IMG/VR virus record: IMGVR_UViG_3300010389_000164
Coordinates: 1 to 21,312 of that record
Reading direction: 5' to 3' (one strand)
Source: a virus
Length of the DNA stretch: 21,312 nt
Shown: positions 14,615 to 21,200 of the stretch, one piece after another
Layout of the letters: each line of letters begins with the position of its first letter
Numbering within the stretch: the first letter of the stretch is position 1
Program-made: the position numbers and the translations under genes
Notes under the pieces: generated by a model
The model's input: only the letters and a program-made list of their open reading frames with translations
What the model was told of the DNA's origin: nothing
Databases searched by the model: none

Positions 14615-15766
14615 GTGCGCACAGAGTACGCGGTAGACCCGGACGACGTCACCTCCTCGGCCCGGGTCGCCTGGTGGGAGTCCCTCCCGCTGAACGACGC
14701 CGAGCCATACGAAACAGCCGCCTGGAAGTACACCCAGACGGTCATCGAGGTGACAGAGGAGTCCGACGAGCCAGGCTCGATGGGCGACCAGGACGACCTG
14801 GACGTCGAGGGTGTAGCCTGGTGGGAGACTATTGGCGGTGAAGGGCCCAAGCCCTACGAAGCTGCGGCCTGGGCGTATGTCTCGGCAGTAATCTCCGAGG
14901 TAGAAGACGCCTGCGGCGATACTACTCTCGCGGACGGGACGCCCCTACCGCCGGACCTCGAGTGTCCAGCGGACGAATGGTGGGCGACTTTAGGCGGGGA
15001 GGGGCCGAAGCCGTACGCTACTGCCACATGGCAGTACCTGTTCGATTCGGATCTCCTGTTCGAGATCGTCGCCATCTCGACCACCGAACTCGCCTCTCTC
15101 GACGAGGGCATCATCGGAGGGGGAGGTGAGCAATCGTCATACGATGCTGGCCTGTTCGGGTCGTCCCCGGGAATCCTCATCGACGGCGTCTTTTACACCA
15201 CGACCGGGTACGGCATAGAGGTGAAGCGCACATTCGCCGAAATTAAAGTCTACGACTCGCTCGCGTCGTCACCGGGGCCGCTCCCGCTGATCACGCAGCC
15301 CGTCGGTAATTTGGCCACAGAGCCAAACGGCGGCGGGGACGTTGTCCTCCTCGACCCGTCCACATTGGGTGATACCGATCTCGGCACGGACCCATTTGAA
15401 GTCCAGCTCGAGACCGACATCCCGCCCCTAGAATCGCAGGAGATTCTGATCAACGGTGGTGGATTCGACGGATTCGCGATCGAATTCCAGCGATTGTCAA
15501 ATAAAGCGGATGATGTGCCGCCTGGTCAGCTGCTCGGGCAAGTCAATTACGAGATATTTGGCTCGGTCGCGACAATTACGTCGTGGGATCACTACAACTG
15601 GGAGGATGACACTCCCATCCGCAGGGCGGTGCTCGCGATGCTCAATGGTCTCCCCGACGAGGTGATCGAAGTCCGCGTGCTCGACGACCCCACGGCGCTC
15701 TGGCAGTCCTTGGGCTTCAACAGGGCGTACAAAGGCGACCCGTACATTCACTATTTCCCGGGCTGA
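14615..15766 (+). CDS. structural protein: triple WW repeat plus GNAT-like domain
   Basis: 383 aa. The start is GTG at 14615, the first start codon after the in-frame stop at 14582; AAAGGGA lies ~20 nt upstream, further than usual. Residues 18-142 have three repeats of WWxxLGGEGPxPYxxAxWxY (WW at 20-21, 69-70 and 122-123). The middle part (~145-270) is beta-rich and glycine-rich. Residues ~276-383 resemble a GNAT acetyltransferase fold: 'GFAIEFQRLS', 'GQVNYEIFGSVATITSWDHYNWEDD', helix 'RRAVLAMLNGLP', strand 'VIEVRVLDD', helix 'PTALWQSLGFNRAYKGD' ending in YIHYF. The R/QxxGxG/A loop that binds acetyl-CoA is not visible (EDDTPIRRAV instead), so activity is doubtful. The surrounding baseplate genes suggest a virion protein. 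Confidence 0.65.
   Translation: MRTEYAVDPDDVTSSARVAWWESLPLNDAEPYETAAWKYTQTVIEVTEESDEPGSMGDQDDLDVEGVAWWETIGGEGPKPYEAAAWAYVSAVISEVEDACGDTTLADGTPLPPDLECPADEWWATLGGEGPKPYATATWQYLFDSDLLFEIVAISTTELASLDEGIIGGGGEQSSYDAGLFGSSPGILIDGVFYTTTGYGIEVKRTFAEIKVYDSLASSPGPLPLITQPVGNLATEPNGGGDVVLLDPSTLGDTDLGTDPFEVQLETDIPPLESQEILINGGGFDGFAIEFQRLSNKADDVPPGQLLGQVNYEIFGSVATITSWDHYNWEDDTPIRRAVLAMLNGLPDEVIEVRVLDDPTALWQSLGFNRAYKGDPYIHYFPG
14666..15040 (+). repeat. Three tandem ~50-residue WW/GGEGPxPY repeats
   Basis: Copies at residues ~18-50, 67-99 and 120-142. Copies 2 and 3 share GGEGPKPY exactly but differ at several silent sites; copy 1 has diverged (LPLNDAEPYETAAW). The repeat unit is aromatic-rich and helical after the Pro-Tyr. 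Confidence 0.85.
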
Positions 15767-15769
15767 CGA

Positions 15770-16813
15770 ATGGCCGCTCCGCAACTCTCAGAAGCTATCG
15801 TCAGGGACCAGACCAAGATTCGTCTGGTGTTCGACCAGGCGCTTGACGGCACGATTGCGGTGCCGGTCACCTGCTTCCAGATCAATTACGGGAAGATCCC
15901 CATCGTCGACCGGAAGTACGTCGACACCAATGAGCTCGAGCTCATCCTCGGCCGCAATCTGACGCCTGGCGACAAGATATTCCTCAACTACACGCCGCCA
16001 GAGGATGTCAACCTGGCGCTACGCGCGCCGGTCAAGGCGAATGCGAGTGTGGCGACGATCCGCCGTAACGTTGTCCGGGCGCTGTTCAAGTTCCCATGCC
16101 GCAACTTCCTGAAGATCAGCGAGTCGGGTGAGGGCTGGGAGGCTGATTCCAACCTGGGAGCCTACGCTGACGGTGCCCCATATTCGAGGCGTGATCGCCC
16201 CGCCAATCCGCGTTCAGCCGGAGTTGACGATTTCGTGATGGCGTACGGCCTGAAGGAAGCGATTCAGATCACGAATATCGACGACGCGGACGCGACGCAG
16301 CCGAACGAGGTGCGCCTGATGATGGCGATCCAGGACGCCAACGCCCTGATCGACTCCTACATCAACCAGTCGACGAAGGCCGGTAAGCTGCTCGTTAGCT
16401 CTAACCGCCGCCGCACATCGCTGATCATCGCGCGGTATTACCTCGACACCGTGCGCCGCCGGGAGGACGTCCTCAAGGACTACGAGCGCTGCATCAAGGA
16501 GCTCGAGGCCGCGACCACATACAACATGGCGGTCAGGCCGGACTCCGAGATGGCAATCAACTCGCCTGCTGGACTCCTGCGGTCCTGGCGCGTGCCGCAA
16601 TACTACAATGGTGTCAGCGGCAAGGGTCTCAGCGGCTGGTGGACCGATTCCGCTGGCGATCTTGTGCGCGATTGGCGCTACAACCGGATCAACGCCGAGG
16701 TCAACAACAACGATCAGAACTGGCGCGCTCAGCCTACTAATGAGGGCCGCACTCCCGAGCAGCCCGCAGACGACGCCGCGACGATCGTGTCCGGCAACTC
16801 CCAGTCCTCGTAA
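15770..16813 (+). CDS. SwmB-like domain fused to gp36/DUF1320-like head-tail protein
   Basis: 347 aa. Residues ~5-80 ('KIRLVFDQALDGT' to 'NELELILGRNLTPGDKIFLNYTPP') match the Ig-like SwmB/flagellar-associated repeat: V.L.FdeaLd...F.V followed by L.L...l..GD.v.l.Yt.P. That repeat is known from the giant SwmB protein of motile Synechococcus. Residues ~150-250 match DUF1320 (Mu gp36-like): 'FVMAYGLKEAIQITN', 'MMAIQDANALIDSYI', 'IARYYLDTVRRREDVLKDYERCIKELE'. gp36-type proteins act at the head-tail junction. The last ~90 residues are polar and Asn/Gln-rich. The order SwmB then gp36 in one chain is unusual, as is its place among fibre genes. It starts 3 nt after the preceding stop. Confidence 0.7.
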   Translation: MAAPQLSEAIVRDQTKIRLVFDQALDGTIAVPVTCFQINYGKIPIVDRKYVDTNELELILGRNLTPGDKIFLNYTPPEDVNLALRAPVKANASVATIRRNVVRALFKFPCRNFLKISESGEGWEADSNLGAYADGAPYSRRDRPANPRSAGVDDFVMAYGLKEAIQITNIDDADATQPNEVRLMMAIQDANALIDSYINQSTKAGKLLVSSNRRRTSLIIARYYLDTVRRREDVLKDYERCIKELEAATTYNMAVRPDSEMAINSPAGLLRSWRVPQYYNGVSGKGLSGWWTDSAGDLVRDWRYNRINAEVNNNDQNWRAQPTNEGRTPEQPADDAATIVSGNSQSS

Positions 16814-16819
16814 CGACAG

Positions 16820-17236
16820 ATGGCCCTCAATTTCCCTTCTAATCCCGTCAACGGCCAGATCTATACCGTCGGCGACCAATCCTGGCAGTACAGTAACGCT
16901 ACAACGAGCTGGAATGTTGTCTCCCAGGCGCAAGCTCTCGGGCCGGTCTATATCGGGTCCCTCCCGCCGTCTATCGCGGTTGAGGGGGATCTTTGGTGGA
17001 ATTCAAATAGCGGCCAGCTGTACATCCGCTACGTTGATATCGACGGCGGTCAGTGGGTCAGCGCCACTGTTAACCCGCCCGTCACCAGCCTCGACTCAGG
17101 TGCTGTTATTGACGCGATCCTGAGCGAGCTGACCGAGTATTCCGACCAGGCTGCGGCTGTCGCCGGCGGTGTTCCGTCCGGAGGTTTGTATAAGGTAGCC
17201 GGTGCCGGCGTAGGCGCTATCCGTGTGGTGGTCTGA
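16820..17236 (+). CDS. small tail-fibre-type protein
   Basis: 138 aa. The N-terminus 'LNFPSNPVNGQIYTVGDQSWQYSNATTSW' is the beta-hairpin 'FP..P..G......G..W.y....W' seen at the start of many phage fibre and adhesin proteins. A second copy-like hairpin follows: 'EGDLWWNSNSGQLYIRYVDIDGGQWV'. The C-terminal part 'YSDQAAAVAGGVPSGGLYKVAGAGVGAIRVVV' resembles the ends of cyanophage structural proteins with AGGVPxGGLY. No enzyme or membrane motif. It lies 6 nt after the SwmB-gp36 gene and 12 nt before the next fibre gene. Most likely a tail fibre connector or short fibre. Confidence 0.65.
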   Translation: MALNFPSNPVNGQIYTVGDQSWQYSNATTSWNVVSQAQALGPVYIGSLPPSIAVEGDLWWNSNSGQLYIRYVDIDGGQWVSATVNPPVTSLDSGAVIDAILSELTEYSDQAAAVAGGVPSGGLYKVAGAGVGAIRVVV

Positions 17237-17243
17237 TAGGAGA
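17237..17243 (+). promoter_or_regulatory. Shine-Dalgarno of 224-aa fibre gene
   Basis: TAGGAGA directly follows the stop of the upstream gene and ends 5 nt before the ATG at 17249. It is one of the few clear ribosome binding sites in the tail block and decides the start. Confidence 0.7.
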
Positions 17244-17248
17244 ACTAG

Positions 17249-17923
17249 ATGACCCTCGCGACGATCCAGAACCTACGAACGTTCAACGCGGGAGAGCATC
17301 CGACCGACCTAGAGCCCGGCCAGATAGCTTTCAACCTGTCGCAGGACAATTTCGATCTGGCCAACTCCAACGCGAACATTTACATGTACGTTGGCAATCA
17401 ATCGGACCTGCGGCTCGACGAGGGCGGCGCGGTGTTGGTTGAAGGCGGAACCCCGGGTAAGGGCTGGGTCAGGTACAGCCTGCGGAATGTCCGTGTTGAT
17501 GGTGATACCATCTCCGGTAACCTGAATGTTGTGGGGGCTAGCGTAAAAATAAGCAGATCTGCGTCCGACTACGCGGAGCTCGTTATTCCGAAGGTTTCCG
17601 ACTCGCCGCTGTCCAGCTCCAATGTTGGCTCGGTCAGATGGAATGAGACATTTGGCAAATTGCAAGCGTGGAATGGGTCTAAGTGGGACAATACCACTAA
17701 AGTAACCGTTTCCGACACGGCTCCGCCAGATCCTTCGCACGGTGACATGTGGCTGACCGTGCTTCCGGTTCCCAACTTCTACGTGTACGTTGTGCCAACA
17801 ACGGGCCCAGCCTCGTGGGTCTCGGCCAGCAGTGGTGGTGGAACCACGGCTCTTCAGCCCGGCAATGGCGTCACCGCCAACGCCTCCAACGAGATTGACA
17901 TCATCGACCAAGGACCCTTTTAA
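17249..17923 (+). CDS. tail fibre protein (224 aa)
   Basis: The N-terminus 'IQNLRTFNAGEHPTDLEPGQIAFNL' has the fibre adapter pattern R....P..L..G[E/Q][I/L]A.N., also present in the genes at 17930 and 20114, though the rest differs. Two trimer-type beta hairpins follow: 'GSVRWNETFGKLQAWNGSKWDN' and 'VTVSDTAPPDPSHGDMWL' (the common 'P....GD.W' fibre motif). The C-terminus is DIIDQGPF, matching the DxGxF/Y ending seen elsewhere in the cluster. It is short for a host-binding fibre, so it is probably an intermediate or side fibre. It is followed 6 nt later by the large fibre. Confidence 0.65.
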   Translation: MTLATIQNLRTFNAGEHPTDLEPGQIAFNLSQDNFDLANSNANIYMYVGNQSDLRLDEGGAVLVEGGTPGKGWVRYSLRNVRVDGDTISGNLNVVGASVKISRSASDYAELVIPKVSDSPLSSSNVGSVRWNETFGKLQAWNGSKWDNTTKVTVSDTAPPDPSHGDMWLTVLPVPNFYVYVVPTTGPASWVSASSGGGTTALQPGNGVTANASNEIDIIDQGPF

Positions 17924-17929
17924 CAAGCC

Positions 17930-18533
17930 ATGGCAGTCAAGATTCAACATCTTCGCTCAGATGTAGCGAACAAGAGGCCAACAGGCGCGGGTCTGTTGGA
18001 CGGCGAGCTCGCGCTCAATATCGATAGCGGCACCCCCGGGGCATTCTTCAAGGACGAGCTCGGTGCCGTCGTTAAAGTTGGCCCCGCTGAAGTGGGCAGC
18101 ACGGCGCCAAATGCGTCCCCAGCCTCCGGCGGCTCGAGCGGCAATACGACCGGCGAATTCTGGTTCGACACCTCTAACGCCGGCGGCAATAGCCTTGCCG
18201 CGCTGAAAGTCTATAATGGATCATCCTTCGCCTACGTTGGCAAGGTGACCATCGGTAGTACCGACATTGAGCTTGGCGCAGCCGCGACGACCACCATCTC
18301 CGGCCTATCTGCTCTGACCTCCGCAGATATCAATGCCACGACGTCTGTCGATCTGCAGAACCAGGCCGACCTGCGCTTCTATGAGGCGACCGCGAATGGT
18401 ACCAATTACGTCGGTTTCCAAGCGCCCGCTGACATCTCGTCCGATGTCCTCTGGACCCTGCCTTCCGCGGACGGCACCGCTAACCAGGTCCTGACGACCA
18501 ACGGCTCGGGCACCCTGAGCTGGACCGAGGCAC
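17930..18533 (+). repeat. Fibre N-terminal adapter module, copy 1
   Basis: About 200 residues aligning along their length with the product of 20114-20693. Landmarks in both: KRPT, GELxLN, GTPGxFF, GAVxKxGPxEVGxTAPNASPA, TTIGSTxIxLGA or equivalent, YEATANGxNYVGFxAP, SDVxWxLP, ANQVLxTxGxGxLxW. DNA identity is only moderate, with many silent changes, so the duplication is not recent. Confidence 0.85.
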
Positions 18534-20029
18534 GCACCAACGACATCACCCAGGGCGACACCAGCGTCACGGTCACCGACACCGGCTCGGACGGCACCGT
18601 CACCTTTGTGACCGATGGCTCTACCCGCTGGACGATGAGCAACGCGGGCCACTTCTTGCCCGGCGCCGACTCGACCTACAACATCGGTGCCAGTGGTAAC
18701 GAGGTCAGCAATATCTACGTCGACACGCTGAACGTCGGCGCGATCACCGCCAGCGGCGATCTGACCCTGAACGGCAACGTCGACCTCGGTAACGCGACCA
18801 GCGATACCGTGACCTTCACGGCGCGCGTCGACTCCGATGTGCTTCCCTCCGTCGACAATTCGTTCGACCTGGGCTCTGCAGCTAATCGCTGGGCCGAAGT
18901 CCGAGCTGTCACCCTATACGGTACAGTCAACGAGGTCACCGTCGTCAAGTCGATCACCGGCGACAGCGGCACCGCGACCCCAACGTCCCAGACCTTCAAG
19001 ATCTCGGGCGGCACCGGCCTGACCTCCACAGCGGGCAGCCAGACTGTCACGATCGACCTGGATAACACGGCCGTCGCCGCGGGCTCCTATGGCTCCGCCT
19101 CCGCGGTCCCGACCTACACCGTCGACGCTCAGGGCCGCCTGACCGCCGCCGCGAACGTTACGATCGATATCCTGCACACGCAGGTCTCTGACTTCGACTC
19201 CGGCGTCCAGACCAACCGCCTCGACCAGATGGCGGCTCCGACCGCTTCGGTCTCGCTGAACAGCCAGCTGATCACCAACCTGCTCGACCCTGTCAGCGCT
19301 CAAGACGCGGCGACCAAGAACTACGTCGATCAGGTCGCGCAGGGTCTCGATGTCAAGGCCTCTGTCCGCGCGGCAACGACCAATAACGTCACCCTGAGCG
19401 GCACCCAGACGATCGACGGTGTGGTGCTTAGCGCTGACGACCGCGTGCTGGTCAAGTCTCAGACCTCGCAGGCTGAGAACGGCATCTATCTGGTCAAGGC
19501 CGGTTCCTGGGTTCGCTCTAATGACGCCGATACGTGGGACGAGCTGGTCTCCGCGTTCGTCTTCGTCGAGAGCGGCACCACCAACGCCGACAACGGCTAC
19601 GTCTGCACGGTCGACCCGGGCGGCACGCTTGGCTCCACGAACGTTGTCTGGGAGCAGTTCTCCGGCGCTGGTCAGATCACCGCTGGTGACGGCCTCAGCA
19701 AGAGCGGCAACACGCTCAACGTCAACCCCGACTCCCGCGCCTCCGGCACCAAGTCGATCGCAATCGTCAGCGACGAGGTGCGCATCGACGCCGCCTACGT
19801 CGGCCAGACGAGCCTTACTACGCTCGGCACGATCACGACCGGCACCTGGAACGGCTCGATCATCGGCCTCGCCTATGGCGGCACCGGCGTGAGCAACGCC
19901 TCGATCACCCAGAACTACGCGTTTCTCGGCCCCAACACCGGCGGCGCAGGTGCTCCGTCCTGGCGCGAGATCCTCACCAGCGACATCGCCCCGGTCACGG
20001 GCGGTAGCTTTGACGCTGGCACGTACTGA
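17930..20029 (+). CDS. large tail fibre / adhesin (699 aa)
   Basis: Residues 1-~200 are an adapter region shared with the 20114 gene ('HLRSDVANKRPTGAGLLDGELALN', 'GTPGAFFKDELGAVVKVGP', 'FYEATANGTNYVGFQAP', 'LPSADGTANQVLTTNGSGTLSW'). Residues ~220-320 hold beta repeats of the type 'NIGASGNEVSNIYVDTLNVG' and 'DLGSAANRWAEVRAVTL', typical of fibre shafts. 'DPVSAQDAATKNYVDQVAQGLDVKASVRAAT' through 'ENGIYLVKAGSWVRSNDAD' is a widespread fibre module. The end has 'TLGTITTGTWNG...YGGTGVSNAS' and finishes GGSFDAGTY. This is probably the main receptor-contacting fibre or its proximal half. Codon usage shifts at ~18440-18480 from mixed to almost purely C-ending codons, a possible mosaic junction. There is no Shine-Dalgarno; it is coupled to the previous gene (6 nt). 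Confidence 0.75.
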   Translation: MAVKIQHLRSDVANKRPTGAGLLDGELALNIDSGTPGAFFKDELGAVVKVGPAEVGSTAPNASPASGGSSGNTTGEFWFDTSNAGGNSLAALKVYNGSSFAYVGKVTIGSTDIELGAAATTTISGLSALTSADINATTSVDLQNQADLRFYEATANGTNYVGFQAPADISSDVLWTLPSADGTANQVLTTNGSGTLSWTEARTNDITQGDTSVTVTDTGSDGTVTFVTDGSTRWTMSNAGHFLPGADSTYNIGASGNEVSNIYVDTLNVGAITASGDLTLNGNVDLGNATSDTVTFTARVDSDVLPSVDNSFDLGSAANRWAEVRAVTLYGTVNEVTVVKSITGDSGTATPTSQTFKISGGTGLTSTAGSQTVTIDLDNTAVAAGSYGSASAVPTYTVDAQGRLTAAANVTIDILHTQVSDFDSGVQTNRLDQMAAPTASVSLNSQLITNLLDPVSAQDAATKNYVDQVAQGLDVKASVRAATTNNVTLSGTQTIDGVVLSADDRVLVKSQTSQAENGIYLVKAGSWVRSNDADTWDELVSAFVFVESGTTNADNGYVCTVDPGGTLGSTNVVWEQFSGAGQITAGDGLSKSGNTLNVNPDSRASGTKSIAIVSDEVRIDAAYVGQTSLTTLGTITTGTWNGSIIGLAYGGTGVSNASITQNYAFLGPNTGGAGAPSWREILTSDIAPVTGGSFDAGTY

Positions 20030-20062
20030 CGAGCGCGAACACTCACAATCTGGGTAAGTCAC

Positions 20063-20088
20063 GGGGGAGCTAAATAGCTCCCTCTTTT
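20063..20088 (+). terminator. Rho-independent terminator after the large fibre
   Basis: GGGAGCTA/TAGCTCCC (20065-20072 / 20075-20082) forms at least a 6-bp GC-rich stem (the inner pairs are limited by the small loop), followed by TCTTTT. It lies in the 84-nt gap between the 699-aa fibre and the 249-aa paralogue, ending the long tail transcript or lowering read-through. Confidence 0.85.
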
Positions 20089-20113
20089 CGTAAGCCCCTA
20101 CATAGGGCCGAGC

Positions 20114-20693
20114 ATGGCAATCAATTTCCTGCTGAAGAGGTCGTCCGTCGCTAGTAAGCGACCGACCGCCGCTCAGCTAGACATAGGCGAGCTCTCGCTG
20201 AACTACGACCAGGGGACACCCGGTCTCTTTTTCGAGGACGACGCGGGCGCGGTCCGGAAGATCGGCCCGACGGAGGTCGGCGGCACGGCGCCCAACGCTT
20301 CCCCGGCCGGCCAGTCCGGCAACAGCATCGGCGAGATGTGGCTGGACAACTCCGGCACCGCACTGCTGAAGACCTGGGACGGCTCGGCTTGGAAAGTAGC
20401 CGGTGCTACGACGATCGGATCGACCTCCATCGCGCTTGGCGCGACGTCGACCACGCTCGCCGGCCTGACGTCGGTGACCTCTACGAACATGACGGTTTCG
20501 ACGGCGCTGGGCCTGTCAAACCAGGCGGAGACGAGATACTACGAGGCGACAGCCAACGGCTCCAATTACGTTGGCTTCAAAGCACCGTCTAGCATCGGCT
20601 CTGACGTCATCTGGGTGCTGCCAAACGGCGACGGTATTGCTAATCAGGTTCTGAAGACCGATGGAGCCGGAAACCTCGGGTGGGCGACCCAAA
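20114..20693 (+). repeat. Fibre N-terminal adapter module, copy 2
   Basis: Paralogous to 17930-18533; see the landmarks there. This copy is slightly shorter, with deletions in the region after NASPA and at the Gly/Asn-rich turn. Confidence 0.85.
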
Positions 20694-20863
20694 CCGGCGG
20701 AGGTGGCGGCGGCGATTACGGGCAGAGCATAAAAGCCGTCTCCTCCAACACGACAATTCCTACAACAGCCGGCTACAATCAGTGTGCGTTCTACACACTC
20801 GATATCAACACAGGCGTTACCCTCACTATCTCCACCGGAGAAGTGTTCACCATCTACCCGTAA
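20114..20863 (+). CDS. tail fibre paralogue with shared N-terminal adapter (249 aa)
   Basis: Residues 1-~192 are a paralogue of the first ~200 residues of the 699-aa fibre, including the KRPT, GELSLNYDQGTPGLFF and YEATANGSNYVGFKAP landmarks. They are followed by a GGGGGG linker and a different ~45-residue C-terminal domain ('IKAVSSNTTIPTTAGYNQCAFYTLDINTGVTLTI' ending GEVFTIYP). That domain looks like a small beta cap. AGGG (20104-20107) may serve as a weak ribosome binding site. The gene follows a terminator, so it could have its own promoter, though none was recognised in the gap. It is likely a short fibre or a decoy/alternative tip attaching at the same virion site as the large fibre. Confidence 0.7.
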   Translation: MAINFLLKRSSVASKRPTAAQLDIGELSLNYDQGTPGLFFEDDAGAVRKIGPTEVGGTAPNASPAGQSGNSIGEMWLDNSGTALLKTWDGSAWKVAGATTIGSTSIALGATSTTLAGLTSVTSTNMTVSTALGLSNQAETRYYEATANGSNYVGFKAPSSIGSDVIWVLPNGDGIANQVLKTDGAGNLGWATQTGGGGGGDYGQSIKAVSSNTTIPTTAGYNQCAFYTLDINTGVTLTISTGEVFTIYP

Positions 20864-20877
20864 CTCACTGAACAATC

Positions 20878-21189
20878 ATGGCATACGGAACACTCCGCGC
20901 GGATACAATCGAGAGCTCCGCCGGCCTCACGCTCGGCACAATCTCGAGCGCCACTTGGAACGGAGGCACAATCAGCGGCCAGTACGGCGGCACCGGGGTC
21001 AATAACTCAGGTAAAACTATCACACTAGGCGGCAACCTGACAACCTCCGGTGCCTATGCGTGTACGCTCACGCTGACCGGCGCGACGAACGTGACCCTCC
21101 CGACGAGCGGCACGCTCGCGACCACGGCCCAGGTGTCCTCGACCGCGAAGGCCACTGCCATCGGCCTTGACTTCATCTTCGGCTTCTGA
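20878..21189 (+). CDS. small tail-fibre module protein (103 aa)
   Basis: It starts 'AYGTLRADTIESSAGLTLGTI', then 'ATWNGGTISGQYGGTGVNN' and 'TITLGGNLTTSGAYACTLTLTG', then 'TNVTLPTSGTLATTAQV', a set of motifs widely found in phage fibre ends. The segment TLGTI..xTWNG...YGGTGVxN also occurs near the C-terminus of the 699-aa fibre (19820-19891), so one module has been reused. It ends AIGLDFIFGF without an obvious tip domain. It is 14 nt after the paralogue and has no clear Shine-Dalgarno. It may be a stand-alone fibre segment or a remnant of a split fibre. Confidence 0.6.
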   Translation: MAYGTLRADTIESSAGLTLGTISSATWNGGTISGQYGGTGVNNSGKTITLGGNLTTSGAYACTLTLTGATNVTLPTSGTLATTAQVSSTAKATAIGLDFIFGF

Positions 21190-21200
21190 TCTGATACGCC

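Noticed and set aside
16214-16933. 239-aa minus-strand open frame across the SwmB-gp36 gene end
   Set aside because: Opposes two well-supported plus-strand genes and has shadow-like composition.
17930-20029. Possible lytic enzyme or endosialidase domain in the large fibre
   Set aside because: No catalytic motif or chaperone-type autocleavage end was seen; all recognisable segments are structural fibre modules.
18914-20062. 382-aa open frame on the minus strand
   Set aside because: It lies entirely opposite the large fibre gene, where strong C-ending codon bias leaves few stops on the reverse strand. Its translation is Arg/Asp/Val-rich without motifs, and it has no ribosome binding site.
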